Assembly: GCA_963737545.1 (NCBI GenBank)
Contig: CAVTTH010000001.1
Coordinates: 62,001 to 126,000, forward strand
Source: CAVTTH01 sp963737545
GTDB taxonomy: Bacteria; Verrucomicrobiota; Verrucomicrobiia; Chthoniobacterales; UBA10450
Direction of reading: 5' to 3'
DNA length: 64,000 bases
Shown: positions 35,453-44,041 of the stretch, one piece after another
Numbering within the stretch: position 1 is the stretch's first letter
Layout of the letters: every line of letters starts with the position of its first letter
The notes under the pieces: model-generated
What the model was told of the DNA's origin: nothing
The model's input: the letters and a program-made list of their open reading frames with translations, nothing else
Database searches by the model: none
Position numbers and translations under genes: made by a program

Positions 35453-36720
35453 ATGCCTTCGATAGGGTGAATGACATCCCTTTCAAGTTTCAGCCCATGC
35501 TCAGCCGCAATCTTGACAAACACCTCGTCAATTCTGATCTCCTCTGCATCACTTCCGAGCGCCCGCTTGAGTTGGTTACTGTTAGTCCCCACTACAAAAA
35601 CAGCATACCTTCCGTGCTTTAGCACGCGGGCGCACTCAGCGAATACGCTCTCCATATCCGCCAAGGGACTTTGCGATTCGTCTCGCAGCGAGCGACCGCG
35701 GAGGCCGATCATTCTTTCGCGTAGACTGGCATCGTCAACGCCCAAGTATCTAAGCTGCGCTGCGTCGTTCTCCAAGTAGTCGATTGCGAAAGAGTAAGGC
35801 GGCGAAGTGACAATTCCATCAATGGAAACGTCCTCAATCCCAATGGTGTAGAGATTGCGTGCGTTGCTGGCCCGAAAATATGAGGTCTTCCCAATCGCGG
35901 ATCTCCAGTTGCTCGCCACCCTGGCAAAATTGCCAGCGGCTGCAACGTATCGCTGTAACACGACCGGGAATAAGTCTTCAAAATCTTTGACGCTCGCCTT
36001 GCCGCATAACCCATGGCGTCCAAATAGCAGAGCTGTGCAAATTGCTGAATTGAAGAGGTAATACTGCTTTCCTTGGCGCCCGGTGACCTTCCGTTGCCGC
36101 TGGGCAGTGGACGCTGTCGGTCACAATGGTCGAGTTCGTCGAACAGGTGCTCGGCTCGATCCGCGATCGCCGCGATGTGACTGGCAGGCGCCGTGGCCCC
36201 TTGCTGTTTGCCCGTTGCCATGAGAACGCAAAATGGGCTGGCATCGACCCCTATGGCGTCCACTCCCGCAAGACTTGCCTCAAGGCATGCCTCGCCGCTC
36301 CCCATCATCGGATCAAGAAGTGTTTCGCCGGCCTTGAGACCGATGATATTGATACTGGCCTTTACCATCTGGGAATGGGACTTCCCACGATAAGGGAGCC
36401 CATGGGTCGCATATCCCTGTTGAACATATTCGCGCAAAGAAGTCTTTTCGCCGGGCCGATGAAGATGGATCGACCTGAACGGGGGTCACCCCGCATAGCT
36501 TGACGTGATTTGTTTCCTGGCCTTGAACTGAAGCGAAATAAGCCCCCCGAGAGATCACCTCGGCTGCAGTTAGCGCACTGGCCTCGGCGACACAAGCTCT
36601 AACTCTAAACGTCACTAGTCCCCAAGAGGAGCTTGTATCCCCTAGGAAACAGCAGCTCTTCAAGTGTTTGAAAAGGCACTGTCTTGGGAGCACGTGGACA
36701 TCATGTAGAAGTTTGTTCAT
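35404..36720 (-). pseudogene. DNA methyltransferase 1 (TSPPY type), two frameshifts
   Basis: An N-terminal region from the ATG at 36720 is followed, after a shift near 36430, by the motif X/I region: THGLPYRGKSHSQMVKASIN, then LLDPMMGSGEACLEA. A second shift near 35960 leads to ASNARNLYTIG, DGIVTSPPYSFAIDYLEND (motif IV) and CARVLKHGRYAVFVVGTN. The order X-I...IV with TSPPY suggests an N4-cytosine or N6-adenine enzyme. The ATG overlaps the stop of methyltransferase 2 (ATGA). The two shifts compensate, so overall length is in frame (439 codons). Confidence 0.7.
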
Positions 36721-37625
36721 GACGTATGTCTTTCAAGACTCCAGGGGGAGACTCTGTTGGGCAAGTCGGTCAGATTTCTTGCCGAGATCCCAACCGGCTT
36801 GACCCTTCCATGTTTTTCCCGCTTCGGTTTTGGGGATGCGTTACCGTGATCGGATTCAATATAGTCGTCGTATACGTGGTGATTGACGGCTAGCGTCGTC
36901 AGTCGCTCCACGATTACTTCGCAATCTAGCAACTCAATCCCAATCCAGCGCCGCCCGATGGCTTCGCAAACGTCGAACGTTGTGCCAGCACCACCGAATG
37001 GGTCAGGACCAAGCTTCTCCTTTCTTCGTGGTAAGTTCGATCGCGCGCCGAACGAGTTTTGTGGACAGCTGGTTGGCCTACGCTTCTTACTCTTGAACTT
37101 CAAATGTCGGACGGGAGGAATATCATCCCAGACATCCCGGAGATTGACACCACCAGGATGCATTGTGTCTCCATAGCCACCATATCCTTTATGTCGCCGC
37201 CGCAGTGACGACAAACCTTTATGGGAGTCCTGATACGGCGAAACGTCTTAGCCTTCCCCTTAGTATAGTAAAGCAAACTGTAATGTGAAGGGTAAAGCCG
37301 GCCAGGCATCGGTGGGCGAGAAGTAAGACTGAGTGCGATCCAGTTACTAAACATGAGACCTCGCTCCATGAGATAATTACCAAGAACGATGTTCCACTTT
37401 GGAATATTATAAATGAAAAACGCACCGCCTGGGTTCAGAACACGGATACATTCGTCGATCCAACGCTTGCACCAAAGCACTAACTGGTCATCCGGTCGCC
37501 TATCGTCAACTATTCTGCCGTACTTCTACCAAGGTTGAATGGTGGGTCAGCGAACACAGTGTCGATTACGTCATCTCGATGCTTCCGAGCAACTGACAGC
37601 AGTCCCCCTCAAGCAAGACTCCCAT
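36717..37625 (-). pseudogene. DNA methyltransferase 2 (beta-class, ADPPF/DPFGGAGTT), multiple frameshifts
   Basis: From an internal Met at 37625: GVLLEGDCCQLLGSIE, then in shifted frames VIDTVFADPPFNLG (motif IV), LVLWCKRWIDECIRVLNPGG, AFFIYNIPKWN, GRLYPSHYSLLYYTKG and finally HPGGVNLRDVWDDIPPVRH, VLDPFGGAGTTFDVC-like motif I and RRWIGIEL. Order IV...X...I is the beta class. At least three shifts are needed. The true start may be upstream, as the frame is open to 37925. Two methyltransferases in one R-M locus often serve the two strands of an asymmetric site. Confidence 0.65.
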
Positions 37626-37980
37626 ATTCGTCGCGAAGAACGGCGTGTTTCCAGGATACAAGGCGTTTTTCGCGTTCCAGATCGCGCTGCGTTCAATTTT
37701 CAATGGTCGATGATCCCGTTGGTGAAACCGTCTTCGCGAAAATAATGCAAGCGAACTTGAATGACGTAAATCTGCAGAACCCTCTGTCGCACGCCGCATC
37801 TTGTTCGATTGTCTTTCGAAGTCAATTGTCGACGTCTTCCGGCGGACAACACTTTTGATGTTTGCGCTTTCCTCGATGCTGCGTTCTATACGCCCGGTTC
37901 GGGAAACACCAGAACTACCGATCAAAGTAGGAAGGCGGAAAGGAGGGAATTAGGAAGCGAGCGTTACGGCGGATGAAAGG
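37626..37980. other. 355 bp without an assignable gene
   Basis: A minus-strand frame is open through part of this stretch in phase with the methyltransferase 2 N-terminus (WNAKNALYPGNTPFF), so the gene may start here, but the upstream residues show no family pattern. Base composition is lower in GC than the flanking core genes. Nothing else was recognised. Confidence 0.4.
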
Positions 37981-38142
37981 CGGATGACATGCAGCAATTC
38001 AGCTTTTTCTTTCCCACAACTCAGCCAGGTGGGTGCAGGCCGCGTAAATCGCTTCGCTCCACGCGGCTTGTCTCAATACGCGGACGACATGCAGCAATTC
38101 AGCTTTTTCTTTCCCACAACTCAGCCAGGTGGGTGCAGGCCG
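37981..38142. repeat. 62-bp direct repeat of the pepT 3' end, two copies 100 bp apart
   Basis: Copies at 37981-38042 and 38081-38142 differ at one base and both contain GCAGCAATTCAGCTTTTTCT and AACTCAGCCAGGTGGGTGCA. The second copy covers the last codons of pepT plus downstream bases, so the first is a duplicated 3' end at the outer border of the R-M region. Only two copies, so not a CRISPR. Confidence 0.85.
38039..38067. repeat. GCCGCG...CGCGGC element, copy 1
   Basis: GCCGCGTAAATCGCTTCG then CTCCACGCGGC. The 7-bp ends (GCCGCGT and ACGCGGC) are inverted. A second copy with one extra base is at 39385-39414, just upstream of pepT, so the gene lies between direct copies. Confidence 0.7.
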
Positions 38143-39341
38143 TTACGGCCGACTCCATATCCTGCACCGCAACCCATTCCAGCGGCCCATGCGCGTTGTG
38201 CTCACCGCAGAACAGGTTGGGAGTCGGAAGACCTAGCTCAGTCAGGCGCGAGCCATCCGTACCGCCGCGCACGACGTGATCATAGGGTTTGAGGCCGGCC
38301 GCCACGAACGCCTCGACGAGCCAGCTCCACCGGGCGCATGTCCTTGCGCAACCAGTAAGCCATGTTGCGATATTGTTTGCGGATCTTGCAGCGGACGCGC
38401 GCCCGCGGCTCGGTGGCTTGTAACCCTCGGCAAAGGCCCCGCAGAATTTGGCCCTTCGCTGCCAGCCCCTTCAGCTCGAAATCGCGCAGGATGAATTTCA
38501 CGATGGCCCGCTCCGTCCGGCCCTCCACATTGGTCGGGTGAATGAAGCCGTCCCTGCCCTCGGTTGTCTCCGGCGCGCAGCGCTCGCGCGGCAACGCTGC
38601 CAGGAGTTTGCCCGCGAGATAGGCCGCGTTCACCATGCCTTTGGCCCGCGCCTCCATGGTATGAGTGGTGATGCCATCGATGATGACCTCGGCCGCATCG
38701 CCAGAAAAAGTTTCCCAGCAAATCTCCCCCGGCGCACCGCCGTCCAGGGTGTAAGCCACATCCGCCCCGAGCATTCGCAGATCCAGTTTGTCCACGCCCC
38801 GGCCGATTTCTTCATCGGGATTGAAGCAGACTCGGATCAGTCCGTGTTTGCGTTTTGTCGCGTGGAGCAACCTCTCGACCAAAGTCATGACTACCGCCAC
38901 ACCTGACTTGTCGTCGGAGCCAAGCAACGTGGTGCCGCTGGCGGTAACAATGTCTTTGCCAAGGGCCGTTCGAAGCTCCGGCGACGTCGCTGGATCCAGA
39001 GTCAGACCACGGTTATCCGGGAACTTAATGACGCTGCCATTGTACTTGCGATGAAGAATGGGTTTGACGTCCTTGCCGGAGCAGTCCGGCGCCGTATCCA
39101 CATGGGCGAGAAAGGCCACGGTCGGCACGCGGGCCTTGCGCGTGGTAGCGGGTATGCTGGCGATGACGTAACCGTGCTTTGTCATCTGCACGTCCGCCGC
39201 TCCCAACTCGCTCAGCTCCTGCTTCAGCATCTTCAGCAGCACCAATTGACCTGGCGTGCTCGGAAATGTGTTACTGGTCTCGTCCGACTGCGTATCGACG
39301 CGGACGTAGCGCAGGAACCGTGAGAGGATATTGTCACTCAT
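38099..39341 (-). CDS. pepT: Peptidase T (tripeptidase), frameshifted
   Basis: M20-family zinc exopeptidase removing the N-terminal residue of tripeptides. From the ATG at 39341 (SDNILSRFLRYVRVDTQSD), metal motif FLAHVDTAPDCSGKDVKP (His/Asp), LLGSDDKSGVAVV, NPDEEIGRG (Glu pair), and THTMEARAKGMVNA. Near 38315 the frame shifts and continues LKPYDHVVRGGTDGSRLTEL, GLPTPNLFCGEHNAHGPLEW, ending TACTHLAELWERKS. An ATG at 39371 adds ten unconserved residues. About 413 aa repaired, normal length. The 3' end is duplicated at 37981-38042. Confidence 0.88.
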
Positions 39342-39384
39342 GCCCCGACTCTCCGCGCCGAGCGAGACCACGCAACTCTCTCAA

Positions 39385-39414
39385 GCCGCGTAAATCGCTT
39401 CGCGTCCACGCGGC
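39385..39414. repeat. GCCGCG...CGCGGC element, copy 2
   Basis: GCCGCGTAAATCGCTTCG then CGTCCACGCGGC, matching 38039-38067 apart from an inserted CG/single base. Located upstream of pepT on the minus strand. The inverted ends could form a hairpin. Confidence 0.7.
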
Positions 39415-39470
39415 TCATTTCAGTGCGGGGACCGAGCGAGCATCCGGGTGTGCCAGGAAAGTTTTTAATC

Positions 39471-40004
39471 TTATTTCGCTGCTTTCTTCCTGGCGGGTTT
39501 CGTTTTCGAAGGTTTAGATTTTGCAGTCTTCCTGGCCGCTCTCGCTTTCGCGTTTTCCGCGAACACTTTCTCGATCCGGCGGATATAAACATCCACCGGC
39601 ATGCTCGCGACCAACTGTCCGATCACTTCCAGCGGCACATCCTCAAGCTTCTTGAACCGCACGCAACCTCCGCCCATGTCGAACTTCTTGCCCGCGTCCT
39701 TCCACGCTTTCTCGAACGACGCCTTCAACTTCGGATCGCCGTAGCAGCACATCAAATGAAGAGCCATGTGGTTCTTCTGCGAACCCAGATTCACGAACGG
39801 CAATGGCAGCCTGGGATTGCACTGATACCCCTTGGGATAAATGCTGTGCGGCACCACGTATCCGATCATGCCGTAACTCATGCACTCTTCGTACCCCTTG
39901 GGCAGATTCGCGAGAATGACGCCTCGCACCGCGTTAATTGCCTCGCGACGATCCGCGGGCAGTTCCTTCAAATATTCCTGAACGGTCCTGGCGCTGCTTT
40001 GCAT
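39471..40004 (-). CDS. DUF1801 protein with Lys-rich tail
   Basis: 177 aa. The DUF1801/YdhG-like core: QEYLKELPADRREAINAVR, PKGYEECMSYGMIGYVVPH, LPLPFVNLGSQKNHMALHLM and FDMGGGCVRFKKLEDVPLEV. The last ~30 residues are Lys/Ala/Pro-rich (RAARKTAKSKPSKTKPARKK), a basic tail seen in some bacterial nucleic-acid-associated proteins. Function is unknown. Confidence 0.8.
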   Translation of the reverse strand: MQSSARTVQEYLKELPADRREAINAVRGVILANLPKGYEECMSYGMIGYVVPHSIYPKGYQCNPRLPLPFVNLGSQKNHMALHLMCCYGDPKLKASFEKAWKDAGKKFDMGGGCVRFKKLEDVPLEVIGQLVASMPVDVYIRRIEKVFAENAKARAARKTAKSKPSKTKPARKKAAK

Positions 40005-40015
40005 ATTTGATCAGC

Positions 40016-40087
40016 TTACCGGCCTCCAAATCGGCGCAAGCCCAAAATTTCGTGTGGCAGAATATGGGTGTGGAGATCGATCTTCAT
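40016..40087 (-). pseudogene. Stub of ACMS decarboxylase 5' end
   Basis: From the ATG at 40087 it reads MKIDLHTHILP, identical to the first 11 residues of the intact gene at 32375, then HEILGLRRFGGR and a TAA. Synonymous differences separate the two (GAT/GAC, CTC/CTG, CCC/CGC, ATT/ATC). The 16 bp upstream and the adjacent repeat (copy A) are also shared with the intact gene. It is a broken second copy. Confidence 0.8.
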
Positions 40088-40103
40088 TTGTAGGAAATCA
40101 TTG

Positions 40104-40218
40104 GGTGGATCGAGCAGTCCCTTGCTCGATGATAGAACGATGCGGCACAGCCCCATGTCGAATCAGAATCGCCCGAGGGAGCTCCGAAAGCTTTCGCGAG
40201 CAGGCAGGACGATCCACC
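40104..40218 (-). repeat. 'GTGGATCG' repeat, copy A
   Basis: The 115-bp copy begins directly after the HAAO stop codon (TAA at 40221-40219, then GGTGGATCG on the minus strand). It holds TGCTCGCGAAAGCTTTCGGA as in copy C, and the ATTCTGATTCGACATG block as in copy B, so it is the most complete copy. It ends 16 bp before the ACMSD stub. Confidence 0.85.
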
Positions 40219-40752
40219 TTAAAACGGCTTTGTCGGTCCCGGCTGTGGAACCTTGGTGCCGCACTTCTTGCAAGTGCGCCGCGCATCGTCGTTCCAAAAG
40301 TCCAGCATCGCCTGGCTGAAGTGCTGGACGATATCGCCGCAGTCGAAATCAATGTCTTCGACGAGCGCTCCGCAATTCTCGCAATAGAAAATGACATGTT
40401 CATGCTCTCCGGGCGGGCGGCGGCGTTCGACGACAACGCCCAACGTGTCCGGCGGACGGACTGGCGCATGCGGGACATTCGGCGGGATAAAGAACGTTTC
40501 GCCTTCCCGCACGAGGTGATCAACAATCCGATCGCCTTCACGGATACGCACCTTGATGTTGCCCTTCAATTGATAAAAATATTCTTCGGAATCGACCTGA
40601 TGAAAATCGTTCCGGGCATTCGGACCTTTGATCACCATCACGAAAAAATCCCGGCCATCGTATAGATAGCGATTGCTCACCGGCGGCTTGAACTTGTCCC
40701 GGTTCTCTTCGATCCAGTTGTTGAGATTGATGGGCGGTTGCACTTCAGCCAT
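40219..40752 (-). CDS. nbaC: 3-hydroxyanthranilate 3,4-dioxygenase
   Basis: 177 aa cupin. Iron ligands are in DFHQVDSEEYFYQLKG (His, Glu) and IPPNVPHAPVRP (His). The ring-opening product is ACMS. The C-terminal part has two CxxC pairs (FYCENCGALVED and RTCKKCGTKVPQ), the rubredoxin-like second iron site of bacterial HAAO enzymes. Length is normal for the bacterial type. It is preceded on the plus side by a lpxB-convergent gap and followed by repeat copy A and an ACMSD stub, suggesting a former HAAO-ACMSD operon. Confidence 0.93.
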   Translation of the reverse strand: MAEVQPPINLNNWIEENRDKFKPPVSNRYLYDGRDFFVMVIKGPNARNDFHQVDSEEYFYQLKGNIKVRIREGDRIVDHLVREGETFFIPPNVPHAPVRPPDTLGVVVERRRPPGEHEHVIFYCENCGALVEDIDFDCGDIVQHFSQAMLDFWNDDARRTCKKCGTKVPQPGPTKPF

Positions 40753-40823
40753 GATTCAATTCCTATTTCCTTCCGAGGGCAGCGTCAAACCAATCCCTTC
40801 GGTGGGACGCGTCGCTCTCTGGC

Positions 40824-41948
40824 TTACGCGCCTATCTCGGCCAAAATTGTTTGGGCCGCGCGCGACGCCGCTCCGCCCTCGCCAAGCCCTGCGATCACCG
40901 CATCGAATTCGGAAATGAGTTGCCGTCTGACGTCTGCATCGTTGATCAGCGTCAACACAGCGTGCGCGATTTTTTCCGGACGGGCCCGATATTGAAGAAA
41001 CTCGGGCACGATTTCCTTGTTCGCCAAAACATTCGGCATGCCGAGGTACTTTACCCTCATCACCAATTGCGACGCGAAATAGGTAAGCCACGAAACCTTG
41101 TAAACGAGAACGAACGGCAACCGGAACCAGGCCGCTTCCAATGTCGCCGTTCCCGAGGCCACGATCCCAACAAAGGCTCGTTGCATCAACGCGGCGGTTT
41201 CACCCATCGCGACCCGAAACATTTTCGGGCCGGACGTTGACTCGCTCAACCTCGCCTTTATCTCGACCGCGAGGCGTTCGGACGCCGCGGCCACTTCAAA
41301 TCGCGTGGCCGGTTTGACCCGAACAATTTCCCGCGCCGCCTCGATCATGATCGGAAGGATTTTTCGAATTTCACGCACGCGACTGCCGGGGAAAAGGCCG
41401 ATCAAATCCGGATCGCGCGTTGTGTCGATTCGTTCGGCCTCCAGATTTTCCACCATCGGATGCCCAACGAACACAGTCCGCAGTCCCGATTTTCGGTAGA
41501 GCTCGGCTTCGAACGGAAAGATGCAGAGCATCAGGTCCAGCCATTTCGCCATCTTCGAAATCCGGCTGCGGTTCCAGGCCCAGACCTGCGGGCTGATGTA
41601 GTAGATAATTTTTTTCGCTAACGAGCGCGCACGCAACGCCCGCGCCAGCCGAAGATTGAATCCGGGGTAATCGATCAACACGACCGCGGCCGGCTGCGCC
41701 TGCGAGATTTCCGTCAGCGCCTCATGAAACTGACGACGAAAATATCCGTAGTGCTTCACGACTTCCCACAGTCCAACCACGCCGGCTTCGTCCACCCAGT
41801 TGTGAAAATTCTTTCCGGCGACCGCCGCCATGCGTGGTCCGCCCCGGCCGATGAAGACAAGATCGGAATTGAGCTGGCGAAGCGACTGCATCAAGGCCGC
41901 GCCGTGGTTGTCGCCGCTTGCCTCCCCCGCTACGAAATAAATGGTCAT
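40824..41948 (-). CDS. lpxB: Lipid-A-disaccharide synthase
   Basis: 374 aa glycosyltransferase joining UDP-2,3-diacylglucosamine and lipid X. Start YFVAGEASGDNHGAALMQSL and the conserved GRGGPRMA, YYISPQVWAWNRSRISK, CIFPFEAELYRKSG, FVGHPMVE, GLFPGSRVREI, GIVASGTATLEAA and PNVLANKEIVPEFLQ are all present. The upstream gene on the same strand, 18 bp away, is a Gfo/Idh oxidoreductase. It implies an outer membrane with lipid A. Confidence 0.95.
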   Translation of the reverse strand: MTIYFVAGEASGDNHGAALMQSLRQLNSDLVFIGRGGPRMAAVAGKNFHNWVDEAGVVGLWEVVKHYGYFRRQFHEALTEISQAQPAAVVLIDYPGFNLRLARALRARSLAKKIIYYISPQVWAWNRSRISKMAKWLDLMLCIFPFEAELYRKSGLRTVFVGHPMVENLEAERIDTTRDPDLIGLFPGSRVREIRKILPIMIEAAREIVRVKPATRFEVAAASERLAVEIKARLSESTSGPKMFRVAMGETAALMQRAFVGIVASGTATLEAAWFRLPFVLVYKVSWLTYFASQLVMRVKYLGMPNVLANKEIVPEFLQYRARPEKIAHAVLTLINDADVRRQLISEFDAVIAGLGEGGAASRAAQTILAEIGA

Positions 41949-41966
41949 CCGTGGCGACGATGCGAA

Positions 41967-42899
41967 TCAGCGCCCCTCATTCTGTGGAACCTCCATGCGT
42001 TTTGTGATTTCGACTGCGAGTTCGAGCGCCGCGGTCGCCTGGAATCCAGAAACCTTCGGCTGCCGGCCCGTGATGGCGCACTCGATGAAAGCGGAAAGTT
42101 CCCGGCGAAGCGGTTCCCCCTGTTCGATCGCCACCGCTTCCCGCGAAATTCCGCCGGCCGACCGCCGATAAATTTCGCCGGTCTGATTTTGATAATCGAG
42201 CGAGAGATAAGCGTCCTCCTGGAAAACCCGAATCTTTCGCATTCGCTCCGGACTGATCCGGCTGGACGTGATGTTCGCGACACAGCCGTCCTCGAAACGC
42301 AAACGTGCATTCGCGATATCTTCGCCTCGACTCAAAACCGGGACCCCGACGGCATCGATCGTAGCCACCGGTGAATGCACGAGATGGAGAATGATTTCCA
42401 GATCATGAATCATGAGATCGAGGACAACGCCGATGTCAGTGCTGCGATCGGGATAGGGCGAGAGGCGATGAGCCTCGATGAAACGCGGATGGTTCAGGCG
42501 CTCCTCCAGCGCACTTAACACCGGATTGAAACGCTCGACATGCCCGACTTGCACGATCAGATTTTGCTCAGCCGCGAGCTCAGTCAACTCCCGCGCGCTC
42601 GCCGTGTTCTCGGCGATCGGTTTTTCAATCAGCAAGTGTTTGCCGCGGCGGAGTAATTCGCGCGCAATTTCGACATGCGTATTGGTCGGCGTCGCAATCG
42701 AGGCGGCATCCACATTTTTCGAAAATTCGTCGAGCGAATTCACGGCCGGAACATGAAACTCCTCGGAGATTTGCCTGGCCCGTCGCGGATCGGTATCGAA
42801 AATGGCCGTGAAACTGGCGGATGGCAGCTCGGCATAAAGTCGAGCATGATTTTTCCCGATGTGCCCAACACCAACCACTCCGATTCGCGGCTTTTTCAT
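41967..42899 (-). CDS. Gfo/Idh/MocA-family oxidoreductase
   Basis: 310 aa from the ATG at 42899; the longer frame upstream is unconserved. NAD(P)-binding start IGVVGVGHIGKNHARLYAEL, the AASIATPTNTHVEIARELL motif, LIEKPIAENTASARELTEL with the catalytic Lys, and VQVGHVERFNPV. A conserved DLMIHDLEIILHLV with the family His follows. The neighbour lpxB and UDP-sugar chemistry suggest a sugar-nucleotide substrate; GnnA of 2,3-diamino lipid A synthesis is such an enzyme, but no aminotransferase partner is present. Confidence 0.8.
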   Translation of the reverse strand: MKKPRIGVVGVGHIGKNHARLYAELPSASFTAIFDTDPRRARQISEEFHVPAVNSLDEFSKNVDAASIATPTNTHVEIARELLRRGKHLLIEKPIAENTASARELTELAAEQNLIVQVGHVERFNPVLSALEERLNHPRFIEAHRLSPYPDRSTDIGVVLDLMIHDLEIILHLVHSPVATIDAVGVPVLSRGEDIANARLRFEDGCVANITSSRISPERMRKIRVFQEDAYLSLDYQNQTGEIYRRSAGGISREAVAIEQGEPLRRELSAFIECAITGRQPKVSGFQATAALELAVEITKRMEVPQNEGR

Positions 42900-43056
42900 C
42901 GGTCTTTGGCGGAGCAGTTTTTCGCGGACATGCGGAATGGTGCCAGTGAACCGCAAGCGTGAAACAAACGCAAACTGATTGGGAGGCGGCCTGCCGACGC
43001 AGCGAAACTCAGTAAGGGAAAGGCGGCGCGCACCCCATGAGTTGTAGCGCCAGCCT

Positions 43057-43986
43057 CTAGCGCGCCGACTGTGCCAGGAACCACTCGTAGGTGCAACGGA
43101 TTCCGTCGGGCAATGTGATCGCCGGCTCCCAACCCAAGGCGCGCAGTTTGGAAACGTCGAGAAGCTTTCGGGGCGTGCCATCCGGTTTGTCGCGGTCCCA
43201 GGAAACCTCCCCGCGAAAGCCAACGATCTCGCAAATCAATTCGGCTAATTCACGAATCGAGATGTCCTCGCCCCAGCCGACGTTGATGATCTCGGGTGAA
43301 TCATAGTTTTCGAGAAGAAACAGGCAGGCGGAGGCCAGGTCATCCACATGCAGAAACTCGCGGCGAGGTGCGCCCGTTCCCCAGACGACGAGGTTGCGCG
43401 TATTCGTTTTCGCTTCGTGCGCCTTCCGCAAGAGCGCCGGCAAAACATGCGAAGAAAGAAGGTCGAAATTGTCGTTAGGCCCGTAAAGATTTGTCGGCAT
43501 TACGGAGATGAAATTGGCACCGTGCTCGCGGGCATAGGCCTGGCAGAGTTTGATCCCGGTGATCTTGGCGATAGCATACGGCTCGTTCGTCGGTTCGAGC
43601 GGGCCCGTGAGCAGGGCCGATTCCGGAATCGGTTGCGGCGTATGCTTTGGGTAAATGCAGGAGCTGCCGAGAAACAAAAGTTTCCGCGCGCCGGCTTCAT
43701 GGGCCGCACTAATGACGTTGTTTTGCATCCGCAAATTATCGAGGAGAAACTCGACCGGAAGATCGTTGTTCGCCTTAATCCCACCGACACGTGCAGCCGC
43801 GAAGATTACGATTGCCGGTCGCTCCCGTGAGAAAAACTTCGCAACCGCCGCCTCGTCCGCCAAATCGAGCTGCGAGCGATCGCGCTTCAGTAAATTCGTA
43901 AATCCCTTTGCCTCCAGCGTGCGCACGAGGGCGCTGCCGACCAAACCGCCGGGTCCGGCAACAAATATTCTCTCCGTTTTATCCAT
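43057..43986 (-). CDS. fcl: GDP-L-fucose synthase
   Basis: 309 aa short-chain epimerase/reductase. Rossmann start GPGGLVGSALVRTL, FAAARVGGIKANNDLPVEFL, LFLGSSCIYPKHTPQPIPES, PYAIAKITGIKLCQ (YxxxK pair) and NLYGPNDNFD. It converts GDP-4-keto-6-deoxymannose to GDP-fucose for surface polysaccharide. No GDP-mannose dehydratase gene is in the window. Confidence 0.92.
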   Translation of the reverse strand: MDKTERIFVAGPGGLVGSALVRTLEAKGFTNLLKRDRSQLDLADEAAVAKFFSRERPAIVIFAAARVGGIKANNDLPVEFLLDNLRMQNNVISAAHEAGARKLLFLGSSCIYPKHTPQPIPESALLTGPLEPTNEPYAIAKITGIKLCQAYAREHGANFISVMPTNLYGPNDNFDLLSSHVLPALLRKAHEAKTNTRNLVVWGTGAPRREFLHVDDLASACLFLLENYDSPEIINVGWGEDISIRELAELICEIVGFRGEVSWDRDKPDGTPRKLLDVSKLRALGWEPAITLPDGIRCTYEWFLAQSAR

Positions 43987-44041
43987 GGGATTCCGTTCGC
44001 TTTAGCATTTTCTTTTTTGAGCGTTTACGCAATCGTCAGTT

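Noticed and set aside
37981..38142. Two identical repeats 100 bp apart could be read as the start of a CRISPR array
   Set aside because: Only two copies; one is the coding end of pepT, and no cas genes are present.
42897..43223. N-terminal extension of the Gfo/Idh frame
   Set aside because: The 108 extra residues have no conserved pattern; the Rossmann start follows the ATG at 42899.
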